Assembly (NCBI GenBank): GCA_003522805.1
Contig: DPIB01000011.1
Coordinates: 1-5,310 of the forward strand
Direction: 5' to 3'
Length of the DNA stretch: 5,310 nt
Source of the DNA: Fervidobacterium sp.
GTDB taxonomy: Bacteria > Thermotogota > Thermotogae > Thermotogales > Fervidobacteriaceae
The notes under the pieces were generated by a model. It was not told where the DNA came from and made no database searches. It saw nothing but the letters and a program-made list of their open reading frames with translations. A program made the translations under genes and the position numbers. Below are positions 1 to 5,310 of this stretch, piece after piece. How positions within the stretch are numbered: position 1 is the first letter of the stretch; every line of letters starts with the position of its first letter.

Positions 1-1
1 A

Positions 2-298
2 GATGGTAAGATATCAAGAAACATGGCAAAAGAAGTTTTTCAAGAGAGTGCCTTGAGTAGAAAGATGCCTGCAGAAATCGTTAAGGAAAAGGGACTGGAA
101 CAAGTTGATGATAGCAAACTTATTGAAGAAATTGCTAAGAAAGTCATAGAGAATCATCCTAAAGAAGTTGAAACTTTTAGAAGTGGTAAAGAAGGTTTAT
201 TTGGGTTTTTCGTTGGTCAAGTGATGAAAGAGACCAGAGGAAAGGCTAATCCAAAAGTTGTGAACGAAATACTGGACAAACTTCTGAGAGGATCTTAA
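2..298 (+). CDS. gatB: Aspartyl/glutamyl-tRNA(Asn/Gln) amidotransferase subunit B, C-terminal part
   Basis: Only the last 98 codons are present; the frame is open to the left edge, so the first in-frame ATG (23) is internal and not a start. GatB is the kinase/transamidase subunit of the cytoplasmic GatCAB complex, which converts mischarged Asp-tRNA(Asn) or Glu-tRNA(Gln) to the amide form. The visible part is the helical, YqeY-like tail domain that contacts the tRNA. Recognition rests on the family's tail pattern: an opening DGKIS segment followed by AKEVF, a helix with IVKEKGL, then [20 protein letters not shown] and [15 protein letters not shown] near the end. The family is about 475 residues, so roughly four fifths lies outside the window. 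It ends with TAA, 59 nt before the next gene, with no terminator hairpin between them. The identification is strong; the synthetase pairing and which tRNA is served cannot be told from here. Confidence 0.93.
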   Translation, partial: DGKISRNMAKEVFQESALSRKMPAEIVKEKGLEQVDDSKLIEEIAKKVIENHPKEVETFRSGKEGLFGFFVGQVMKETRGKANPKVVNEILDKLLRGS

Positions 299-357
299 AC
301 ATCATACAAACATCTGGGAGAACATTGGATAGAGATTGAAGGGGTGGGAGTCATACT

Positions 358-1218
358 ATGCAAAAAGTGAGATTTTCGAAATTGGCAATCTTTGTGATTA
401 TTACATCTGTCATATCTTTATTTGGAATTGATTTGGAAGCATTGTCCCCAAGTGTTCAAGGTATATATAACTCTTTTTCTATCAACGTTTGGAATCTATC
501 TCTTGTCTACGAAGATTCAAATCTGGCAGCTGGATTAAGATTTTACGACGAAAATCTGAGGAGTGAATCGTACAAGCTTGGTTTCATAACTATGAAAAGG
601 CCGATTGACAAGAGTTACTTTGATGTACTTGCCTTCGTTGGATGGACTAATGGAGTTATACTAACACTGGGTTATGAAAGTTATTCGATTCCGACAACCG
701 GTTTTGAGAGAACGTATTACTTCTCCACCAATCAAGTGATAACGACAGATTACTCGAAAGTTTGGTTCGCACTTCCCAGTATTCCGATTGGTGGGGGAAC
801 AGTAGGTCCATTCTCATTGAATTATGAAGGTTTCTCGTTAAGCAAAATCGACGTGACTGGTCCTAGTATAGACTTAAAAAGAGGATTTGCTAACATCGAT
901 GCATTGCAATTAAGCTTCATACAGCTTGGAAGTATATACTCTTTAGGCTTTTTCGTGTTTCCAGATAAATCGTTAGAACAAGGTGCAACAATTAACTTAG
1001 GCTGGGATTTTGATGAAGGTAAAGTAGTTGGTATACTTGGTGGGAGGGTGTTTATAGGTTTTGAGGATTTTAGATTCTTCTTCTCTGCGTACGGAACTTA
1101 TATTCCAAGTTCATCGGCCATAAAATATGGTGTTTGGATGAGATTCCTATCGCCAATACAGGGAGATTTGATCGTCCAGAATTCGTCAGCATACTTCAAA
1201 ATCAAACTTTCAGAATAA
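358..1218 (+). CDS. Hypothetical exported, beta-strand-rich protein (envelope or outer-membrane candidate)
   Basis: I do not recognise this 286-residue protein. Residues 1-7 are basic (K3, R5, K7) and 8-22 are a hydrophobic stretch (LAIFVIITSVISLFG around 9-23) followed by polar sequence, which is a typical Sec signal peptide; cleavage near residues 23-29 is likely. The mature part has no cysteine, few long helices, and many short segments of alternating hydrophobic/polar residues rich in Tyr, Phe, Gly and Ser, separated by turns. This pattern suits a beta-barrel or beta-sandwich. There is no lipobox Cys, no terminal aromatic residue of the classic outer-membrane type (it ends KIKLSE), and no catalytic motif that I can see. 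The ATG is preceded by a G-rich stretch (GGGGTGGGAG, 341-350) ending 7 nt upstream, which serves as ribosome binding site. Placement between gatB and hemW gives no functional hint. An outer-sheath (toga) protein is an inference only. Confidence 0.85.
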   Translation: MQKVRFSKLAIFVIITSVISLFGIDLEALSPSVQGIYNSFSINVWNLSLVYEDSNLAAGLRFYDENLRSESYKLGFITMKRPIDKSYFDVLAFVGWTNGVILTLGYESYSIPTTGFERTYYFSTNQVITTDYSKVWFALPSIPIGGGTVGPFSLNYEGFSLSKIDVTGPSIDLKRGFANIDALQLSFIQLGSIYSLGFFVFPDKSLEQGATINLGWDFDEGKVVGILGGRVFIGFEDFRFFFSAYGTYIPSSSAIKYGVWMRFLSPIQGDLIVQNSSAYFKIKLSE

Positions 1219-1290
1219 CAATTTCTCAAGTGAGTCTAACGGAAAGAAGTGCTATCAAGTAATCAAATGCAAATTGAGTCCCAGAGAATT

Positions 1291-1296
1291 TATTAT
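1291..1296 (+). promoter_or_regulatory. Possible -10 element upstream of hemW
   Basis: TATTAT differs from the sigma-70 consensus TATAAT at one position and lies in the 89-nt gap between the exported-protein gene and hemW. A start of transcription about 7 nt downstream would leave a short leader that still includes the GGAG at 1310-1313. No good -35 box sits 16-18 nt upstream (TGCAAA at 1268-1273 is a poor match), so this is a weak call in AT-rich DNA. Confidence 0.2.
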
Positions 1297-1307
1297 GAAA
1301 CTGTCAA

Positions 1308-2462
1308 TTGGAGCTGAAAAAGTTGATTAATTCGGAATTTGGAAGAAGCCTAGAAAGAGCAAATCTTGGTGTATATATCCACATCCCATTTTGTAAGAGT
1401 AGATGTATATATTGTGATTTTATAAGCTATGTAGAAAATGATTTTGACCAGTATACAAATTATCTCATGAAGGAAATTGGGCTCTATAATGAACATCTTT
1501 TGCAAGGTATTAATACGATATACATCGGCGGTGGAACGCCTAGCATATTTCCTCAGAAAAATCTCTCAGCTATAGTGCAGGGTATCTTGAAGTACACAAA
1601 GAACTTGCAAGAATTCACAATAGAAGTTAATCCAGACTCTTTTAGTATCGAACTTGCCCAATTCTATAAATCATTGAATGTTGATAGACTGAGTATGGGA
1701 TTACAAAGCACAGATGATGATGTTTTGAAGAGATCTGGGAGATTATACGATTACGAGACTTTTATCAGGAAATATGATATAGCTCGTAGATATTTTGATG
1801 TTGTTAACGTGGACTTTATCGTGGGGTTACCGGGTGAATCATGGAAGACGATACAAAAAGATGTAGAGTTTGTAAGTCATTTTATGCCTGAGCATATATC
1901 TGTCTACATGATAGAGGTACACGATGAATCAGAGGCAAAGGATTTCTTGAAAAAACCGGACGAACAGACATTTCTAAGGTACGATGAATTCCTGAAGGCA
2001 ATGAAAGGATTAGGGTATGATAGATATGAAATATCGAATTTCGCATTGAACAACAAGTACTGTAAACATAATCTAAAATACTGGTTCAACACAGATTATA
2101 TAGGGCTTGGTGTATCGGCAGGGGGTCACTTAGGGTTATTAAGGTATAATAATTGTGGTGAATTATATGATTACTATTTAGCAATTTCTGAGAACAAATT
2201 TCCACGCCTTTACGAAGTGATCAACACATCTGAAAGGGAAGCGTTGGAAACTTTGTTTATGGGACTACGTACAAAATGGGGAATAGATATCGAAGACATA
2301 AAGCAAAGAACAGGTATCGATGTCTCGAATGTTGTGGACATACTTAAGGAGAGATTTAAGTTTTTTGATGGTAGTAAGCTGAATGATGAAGGTATGGACT
2401 TCAGCAATCTTTTTTTTGTAACGCTATTAAGTGTTTGGGAGGAGTACTTCAATGAGGAGTGA
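1308..2462 (+). CDS. hemW: HemW-type radical SAM protein (heme chaperone; formerly called oxygen-independent coproporphyrinogen III oxidase-like)
   Basis: A 384-residue cytoplasmic radical SAM enzyme. The motif YIHIPFC leads into the 4Fe-4S cluster site Cys29-x3-Cys33-x2-Cys36, followed by Asp37-Phe38. True coproporphyrinogen dehydrogenase (HemN) has a fourth Cys at the position of Phe38, so this is the HemW branch. Further marks are GGGTPS (74-79), EVNPDS (106-111), the RLSMGLQS strand (127-134), VDFIVGLPGE (168-177), YEISNFA (240-246) and the HemW signature HNxxYW (HNLKYW, 254-259); the C-terminal region has the family's HemN_C shape. HemW proteins bind heme and are proposed to deliver it to target proteins. 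The start is uncertain. An in-frame TGA at 1296-1298 limits it. TTG at 1308 gives the longest form but has no ribosome binding site; TTG at 1323 has GGAG (1310-1313) nine nt upstream and may be the real start, giving 379 residues. The stop overlaps the ftsW start by 11 nt, indicating translational coupling. Confidence 0.92.
   Translation: MELKKLINSEFGRSLERANLGVYIHIPFCKSRCIYCDFISYVENDFDQYTNYLMKEIGLYNEHLLQGINTIYIGGGTPSIFPQKNLSAIVQGILKYTKNLQEFTIEVNPDSFSIELAQFYKSLNVDRLSMGLQSTDDDVLKRSGRLYDYETFIRKYDIARRYFDVVNVDFIVGLPGESWKTIQKDVEFVSHFMPEHISVYMIEVHDESEAKDFLKKPDEQTFLRYDEFLKAMKGLGYDRYEISNFALNNKYCKHNLKYWFNTDYIGLGVSAGGHLGLLRYNNCGELYDYYLAISENKFPRLYEVINTSEREALETLFMGLRTKWGIDIEDIKQRTGIDVSNVVDILKERFKFFDGSKLNDEGMDFSNLFFVTLLSVWEEYFNEE
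1310..1313 (+). promoter_or_regulatory. Short Shine-Dalgarno GGAG favouring the TTG start at 1323 for hemW
   Basis: GGAG is spaced 9 nt from the TTG at 1323. It lies inside the coding sequence if translation begins at TTG 1308, which itself has no purine-rich site upstream. It therefore decides, weakly, for the shorter HemW. Confidence 0.4.
2437..2444 (+). promoter_or_regulatory. Shine-Dalgarno site of ftsW, inside the 3' end of hemW
   Basis: GGGAGGAG lies 7 nt before the ATG at 2452. It fixes the ftsW start at 2452 and rules out the upstream in-frame GTG at 2431, which lies before this site. Because it sits within the last codons of hemW, ribosomes ending hemW can restart on ftsW. Confidence 0.8.
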
Positions 2463-3573
2463 AATAATCGTCACGATTGTTTGTTACATGCTCCTGTTTG
2501 TTGTTGGAGCAATAGCAATGTACAGTTTAGATATTGCAAAAGAGCAAGTGCTTGGTGTTTCTAGCAATTTCTTTCAAAAGCATATAATAAATATATCCGT
2601 GAGTTTTATCATGTTCCTAGTTGCCATGAATATACCTTTCAGTTTTTATGAGAAACATGTCACTTGGCTCTATGCCCTTGGTATCATCTTATTAGGATTA
2701 GTCTTTGTATTCCCTCCCATAAATGGTGCACATAGATGGATTACGGTAGGAAGTTTTACCCTTCAAGCCTCCGAATTTACAAAGATCATACTCATACTGT
2801 ATTTATCGATATATGTGAAGAACAAAGAAAATGTGATGAACACGTTTTGGAAAGGATTTGCATTTCCTCTCATGATTTCACTAGTTTATTTTGTCCTAAT
2901 TTTTTTTGAACCGAATCTCAGCACAGCATTACTTACACTGATGATAGCAGTCATAACGTTATACTATGGTGGTGCCAAACTGATCTACTTCTTGTTGTCG
3001 CTTTTTGCCGGTATAGTTGGTTTAGTGGTTGCTTCAACTTTCGGTTTTTTGCACACCTATCAACTTGGCAGACTAAGGTATTTTTTTGGAGGTGCTATAG
3101 CACCACAAGTTGATATAGCTTTGAGGACAATGAAGAACTCAGGTATAACCGGTTCAGGTGTGGGTAGTGGTTGGTTGAAGGTCTATGTTCCTGAAGCTGA
3201 AAGTGATTTTGTTCTAGCAGTCATTGGTGAAGATTGGGGCTTCTTTGGTATCATTTTCGTACTTTTGGCTTATTTGTTCCTTACGTACTCTCTGATGCGT
3301 ATGGCAAGGCACATTGAAGATACAGCATTAAGAGTCTTTACATGGGGTTACGCTACAGTTATACTCTTGCATATGACCATAAACCTTGGAGTATTTGCGG
3401 GCTTCTTGCCGGTAACAGGTGTTCCACTGCCATTTGTAAGTACCGGCGGTAGCTCTATGATGGCGTTATTGACAGGTTTTGGCATAATCTTATCTGGATT
3501 GCTGAACAAAGGCAAAGGTGGGGTTAGTAATAGGGCAAACGATGTCGTAGGGAAAGAAGAAAATGCAGATTAA
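2452..3573 (+). CDS. ftsW: SEDS-family peptidoglycan glycosyltransferase FtsW
   Basis: A 373-residue integral membrane protein with about ten hydrophobic segments (roughly 5-25, 43-60, 70-88, 106-122, 133-151, 155-172, 177-200, 261-282, 293-316, 334-351), as expected for the FtsW/RodA/SpoVE family, which polymerises lipid II into glycan strands together with a class B penicillin-binding protein. Family motifs visible are NGAHRWI (91-97), ASEFTK (106-111), EPNLSTA (153-159), PEAESDF (247-253), AVIGEDWGFFG (256-266), PVTGVPLPF (320-328) and GGSS (332-335). Asp252 in the extracellular loop matches the catalytic Asp described for RodA and FtsW. PEA and the murG/murC neighbourhood favour FtsW, while PVTGxPLPF also occurs in RodA, so the division-versus-elongation role is not settled by sequence alone. 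The usual SYGGSS is STGGSS here. The tail from about 352 is short, charged and cytoplasmic. The start is chosen from the GGGAGGAG site; hemW lies immediately upstream and overlaps by 11 nt. Confidence 0.93.
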   Translation: MRSEIIVTIVCYMLLFVVGAIAMYSLDIAKEQVLGVSSNFFQKHIINISVSFIMFLVAMNIPFSFYEKHVTWLYALGIILLGLVFVFPPINGAHRWITVGSFTLQASEFTKIILILYLSIYVKNKENVMNTFWKGFAFPLMISLVYFVLIFFEPNLSTALLTLMIAVITLYYGGAKLIYFLLSLFAGIVGLVVASTFGFLHTYQLGRLRYFFGGAIAPQVDIALRTMKNSGITGSGVGSGWLKVYVPEAESDFVLAVIGEDWGFFGIIFVLLAYLFLTYSLMRMARHIEDTALRVFTWGYATVILLHMTINLGVFAGFLPVTGVPLPFVSTGGSSMMALLTGFGIILSGLLNKGKGGVSNRANDVVGKEENAD

Positions 3574-3615
3574 CTACCTACCGTCTATAGATGCGAAGGT
3601 TTGTCAAAGTCTTAG

Positions 3616-3834
3616 TTGGCTACTCTCAGCAAGGGTCGTAAGACCATCGGCTACGTTAAACAGGTCATGACACCTTCGAGTACTGCATCTAGTTACTATA
3701 CGATACAACTTACATGCACCCAGCCTGTGAATGTTGGGATTGACATAATTGACAAGGTAGATGAGTACGAGGGTATGAGGGGTATAATATCTGGGTTAAA
3801 GAGCAGTGGATATTTCTCTATAAAGGACACTTGA
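3616..3834 (+). CDS. Doubtful 72-residue ORF, possibly a gene remnant with a HAS-barrel-like stretch
   Basis: I do not recognise this with confidence. The frame opens at a TTG just after an in-frame TAG (3613-3615), and there is no well-placed Shine-Dalgarno site (GAAGG at 3595-3599 is 16 nt away). The protein is nevertheless plausible: GRKTIGYVKQV (7-17), a Ser/Thr-rich turn, SYYTIQL (26-32), PVNVG (37-41), DEYEGMRGIISGL (49-61) and SSGYFSI (63-69). The pattern of a Gly-Tyr-Val strand, a strand, a V-G turn, and EYEG-x-x-GII is reminiscent of the small N-terminal HAS-barrel of HerA-type ATPases; RKTIGYV alternatively recalls the N-terminal domain of PriA. Both are impressions from memory. No ATPase or helicase portion follows. 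In the -1 frame, ATG 3591 opens a frame that runs into this region (VLVGYSQQGS), so a frameshifted older start is possible. It could be a small real protein, a relic, or a chance ORF. Confidence 0.35.
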   Translation: MATLSKGRKTIGYVKQVMTPSSTASSYYTIQLTCTQPVNVGIDIIDKVDEYEGMRGIISGLKSSGYFSIKDT

Positions 3835-3892
3835 ATGGGAAAAGATAGATGATAGTACAAGTTAGAAAAGTCAAAAACTCTGATGTTTGAAA

Positions 3893-3914
3893 AGAGGGAG
3901 AAAGACATTCCTCT
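3893..3914 (+). promoter_or_regulatory. Stem-loop in the murG leader
   Basis: AGAGGGA (3893-3899) can pair with TTCCTCT (3908-3914) as a 7-bp stem with one G-U pair and an 8-nt loop. No run of T follows, so it is not a terminator. The CTCC at 3913-3916 overlaps its right arm and could instead pair with the GGAG of the murG ribosome site (3925-3928), so the two foldings would compete. Confidence 0.35.
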
Positions 3915-3923
3915 CCGCGTAGA

Positions 3924-3937
3924 AGGAGGAGCCTCCT
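3924..3937 (+). promoter_or_regulatory. murG Shine-Dalgarno site enclosed in an inverted repeat
   Basis: AGGAGG (3924-3929) is a full-strength ribosome binding site 8 nt before the GTG start of murG. After two bases it is followed by its exact reverse complement CCTCCT (3932-3937), which directly abuts the start codon. A 5-bp hairpin with loop GAGC is the realistic fold (A3924-T3937 to G3928-C3933) and would hide most of the site. It also decides the start: the next ATG (3950) would be 20 nt away. Whether the fold exists at the growth temperature is unknown. Confidence 0.7.
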
Positions 3938-4996
3938 GTGCTCGATTTGATGAAGAATAACACGCCCAGGAAAATAAGAATTGCCGCGGCAGGTGGGGTA
4001 ACAGGTGGACATCTCTACCCAAATCTTGCCGTCCTCGAAGAATTTCAAAGACGCTTTGAAGTTGAAGTTCTATATTTCTGTGTTACCGGCAAGTTGGAAG
4101 AAAAGATACTCCCGAAGGTACATCCAGAGTACAAGAGGTATTCGTTACAAGTTAAAGGTTTGAAAAGACCTATTTTTCATCCCGAAAATGTTATACGTAT
4201 AAAGAACTTAATAGGAAATTCAAGAATCATAGAAAGGGAGCTAAGAACATTTAAACCAGATTTGGTATATGTTTCAGGAGGATACGTGAGTTACCCTGTT
4301 GCAAGGGCTTCAAACAAAATCGGGATACCTGTATTTGTCCAGGAGCAAAACACGATCCCGGGAAAGGCGAACATCACCATCTCCAAATTTGCAAAGAAAG
4401 TATTTGTAACGTTTGAAGAATGTCTCAAGTATTTTCCGAAAGAAGTACATCACAAAATACAGATTACAGGGAATCCGATATGGAGTAAGGAAGGAAGGAT
4501 AGAACTCAAACATCCAGTAGTTCTGATCATTGGTGGAAGTGGTGGAAGTGAGTTTTTGAACAAGATTGCTTTAGAGATTGCAAAAGAGATGTCTGACGTG
4601 AATTTTATCCTATCCACGGGTGGAAAGAATATCGGTACGGATATTCCACCAAATGTCGAATTAAGAGACTACATAGACAACATGTATGCTTACTGGCGAA
4701 GCGTTGATGTTGCCATAACTCGGGGGGGCGCAACAACCATTTCTGAGCTCATCCATTTCAATGTCCCATCAGTTATTGTTCCCTGGGAGGGTGCAACCGA
4801 AGGACATCAAGTCATAAATGCCAAGATGATAGAAAATGAAGGACTAGGTATGATGATGAGAGAACAGGATTACTCTAAAAAGTGGCTCATAGAAACACTG
4901 TATAAATTGATCAAAAACGGGAGAAAATTTGAGGAACGTGAGAACCCGGCTAAGAGAATTACGGATGTAATAATTGAGGAAATAGGAATAGAGTAA
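3938..4996 (+). CDS. murG: UDP-N-acetylglucosamine--undecaprenyl-PP-MurNAc-pentapeptide GlcNAc transferase MurG
   Basis: A 352-residue GT28-family glycosyltransferase that adds GlcNAc from UDP-GlcNAc to lipid I on the inner face of the membrane, giving lipid II. The N-terminal acceptor domain carries the first glycine-rich loop with the conserved His (TGGHLYP, 22-28, His25), the second loop GGYVSYP (114-120), and QEQNTIPG (135-142). TGNP (177-180) marks the hinge to the C-terminal donor domain, with GGSGGSEFLN (199-208), RGGATTISE (262-270, Glu270 matching the ribose-binding Glu) and PWEGATEGHQVINA (282-295). Length matches the family. Several loop residues differ from the usual forms: Val21 where GGGTGGH has Gly, Tyr119 where YVSGP has Gly, Gln135 where HEQN has His, and GSGG where GSQG is usual; key catalytic positions remain. 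The GTG start is set by AGGAGG 8 nt upstream; that site is in an inverted repeat. murC follows after 52 nt. Confidence 0.96.
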   Translation: MLDLMKNNTPRKIRIAAAGGVTGGHLYPNLAVLEEFQRRFEVEVLYFCVTGKLEEKILPKVHPEYKRYSLQVKGLKRPIFHPENVIRIKNLIGNSRIIERELRTFKPDLVYVSGGYVSYPVARASNKIGIPVFVQEQNTIPGKANITISKFAKKVFVTFEECLKYFPKEVHHKIQITGNPIWSKEGRIELKHPVVLIIGGSGGSEFLNKIALEIAKEMSDVNFILSTGGKNIGTDIPPNVELRDYIDNMYAYWRSVDVAITRGGATTISELIHFNVPSVIVPWEGATEGHQVINAKMIENEGLGMMMREQDYSKKWLIETLYKLIKNGRKFEERENPAKRITDVIIEEIGIE

Positions 4997-5034
4997 ATTG
5001 GGAAGAACTTGATCAACAAGAATTGAAAGAGTAC

Positions 5035-5041
5035 AGGAGGT
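5035..5041 (+). promoter_or_regulatory. Shine-Dalgarno site of murC
   Basis: AGGAGGT is 7 nt from the ATG at 5049 and 4 nt from an in-frame TTG at 5046. The spacing and codon favour ATG 5049. Unlike the murG site it is not enclosed in an inverted repeat. Confidence 0.8.
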
Positions 5042-5048
5042 TTAGTTG

Positions 5049-5310
5049 ATGATATTCGAAGATACTTCTCAAAATTCATTTCAAGACTCCCATAGCGAGG
5101 CAGAAAAGATTCATTTTATAGGCATTGGTGGGATTGGCATGAGTGCTCAAGCTATGTATGAACATTTTCACGGTAAAAGAGTAACCGGCAGTGACCCTTA
5201 TAGTTCAGAAAGAGCAATCTACTTAGAGAACATCGGGATAAAGGTTTTCAGAACTCACGATGAAAGTAACGTCTATAGTGTGGATGAAGTGATAATAACT
5301 CCAGCAATTT
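5049..5310 (+). CDS. murC: UDP-N-acetylmuramate--L-alanine ligase MurC, N-terminal part
   Basis: The first 87 codons of murC are present and the gene runs off the right edge. MurC is the cytoplasmic ATP-dependent ligase that joins L-alanine to UDP-MurNAc, the first step of stem-peptide assembly. The visible part is the Rossmann-like UDP-MurNAc-binding domain: the glycine loop IHFIGIGGIGMSA (21-33), the VTGSDPYSS strand and turn (45-53, with the SD typical of the family), and VDEVIITPAI (78-87), matching the VV.S.AI strand of Mur ligases. A polar stretch of about 20 residues precedes the first strand, somewhat longer than in many MurC proteins. The ATP-binding and C-terminal domains are outside the window. 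It lies 52 nt after murG in the same direction, consistent with a shared dcw transcript. Confidence 0.95.
   Translation, partial: MIFEDTSQNSFQDSHSEAEKIHFIGIGGIGMSAQAMYEHFHGKRVTGSDPYSSERAIYLENIGIKVFRTHDESNVYSVDEVIITPAI

Larger units (their letters stand above)
3574..3937. other. 364-nt spacer between ftsW and murG with no certain gene
   Basis: This spacer is unusually long for so compact a cluster. It contains a doubtful 72-codon ORF (3616-3834), a small GNRA-type hairpin (GGTC-GTAA-GACC, 3634-3645), a second stem-loop (3893-3914) and the inverted repeat enclosing the murG ribosome site (3924-3937). Short open stretches occur in the other frames: a 36-codon frame from ATG 3563, a 16-codon frame from ATG 3591, a 13-codon frame from ATG 3849, and a 25-codon frame from ATG 3883 that runs through the murG start. 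None except the first has even a weak ribosome site. No uridine-rich terminator is visible. The mix of broken frames fits a decaying gene, or a long untranslated leader for murG. Confidence 0.6.

Noticed and set aside
2431..2451. An upstream GTG start for ftsW adding seven residues.
   Set aside because: The strong GGGAGGAG site at 2437-2444 lies after that GTG and is ideally placed for ATG 2452.
3591..3700. A riboswitch or tRNA-like element in the spacer, prompted by the GNRA hairpin and the repeated GGCTAC (3618-3623, 3649-3654).
   Set aside because: No known riboswitch core or cloverleaf could be matched; the repeats are in the same orientation and do not pair with each other.
3740..3788. 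Two perfect TTGACA hexamers (3740-3745, 3749-3754) and a perfect TATAAT (3783-3788) upstream of murG, suggesting a promoter.
   Set aside because: The spacing is 28 or 37 nt, far from the 16-18 nt needed, and the hexamer positioned correctly for the TATAAT (about 3760-3765, GATGAG) does not match. They also lie inside the 72-codon ORF. Not listed as a promoter.
3883..3960. A 25-codon ORF overlapping the murG start, as a leader peptide.
   Set aside because: There is no ribosome binding site before its ATG, and its composition shows no attenuator-like codon run. It is most likely chance.
3696..4048. Two overlapping minus-strand ORFs (108 and 76 codons) across the spacer and the murG start.
   Set aside because: They are antisense to murG and to the spacer frame, lack ribosome sites, and their translations are rich in Ser, Cys and Arg without any domain pattern.
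5008..5020. A CTTG-ATCAA-CAAG inverted repeat between murG and murC as a terminator.
   Set aside because: The stem is only 4 bp and no T-run follows. murC follows closely with its own ribosome site, so termination here is unlikely.

Overview
The window looks like chromosomal DNA from a low-to-moderate GC thermophilic anaerobe, most likely a member of the Thermotogales. Fervidobacterium-like is my best guess, but this rests on remembered family resemblance and not on a search. The pointers are Lys/Glu/Ile-rich proteins, a MurG whose C-terminal motif (PWEGATEGHQ) resembles my recollection of Thermotoga MurG, and very compact same-strand gene packing. Every supported gene is on the + strand.

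From left to right: the 3' end of gatB (2-298); an unrecognised exported, beta-strand-rich protein of 286 residues (358-1218); hemW, a radical SAM protein of the heme-chaperone type (1308-2462); ftsW, a SEDS-family membrane glycosyltransferase (2452-3573), overlapping hemW by 11 nt; a 364-nt spacer (3574-3937) with one doubtful 72-codon ORF and two small hairpins; murG (3938-4996); and the 5' end of murC (5049 to the window end).

The right half is a piece of the division and cell-wall (dcw) cluster. MurG completes lipid II, FtsW polymerises it into glycan, and MurC adds the first amino acid (L-Ala) to UDP-MurNAc. The left half is unrelated housekeeping (tRNA-dependent amidation by GatCAB), an envelope-type protein, and HemW, whose stop is translationally coupled to the ftsW start. 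I see no convincing rho-independent terminator anywhere, so the genes may be read from one or few long transcripts.

The least ordinary region is the ftsW-murG spacer. It holds a small ORF with a poor start that may be the remnant of a longer gene. At its right end the strong murG Shine-Dalgarno sequence lies wholly inside an inverted repeat directly abutting the GTG start codon, which could limit or regulate MurG translation. I see no mobile element, CRISPR array, tRNA or rRNA. Nothing here amounts to a clear new system.
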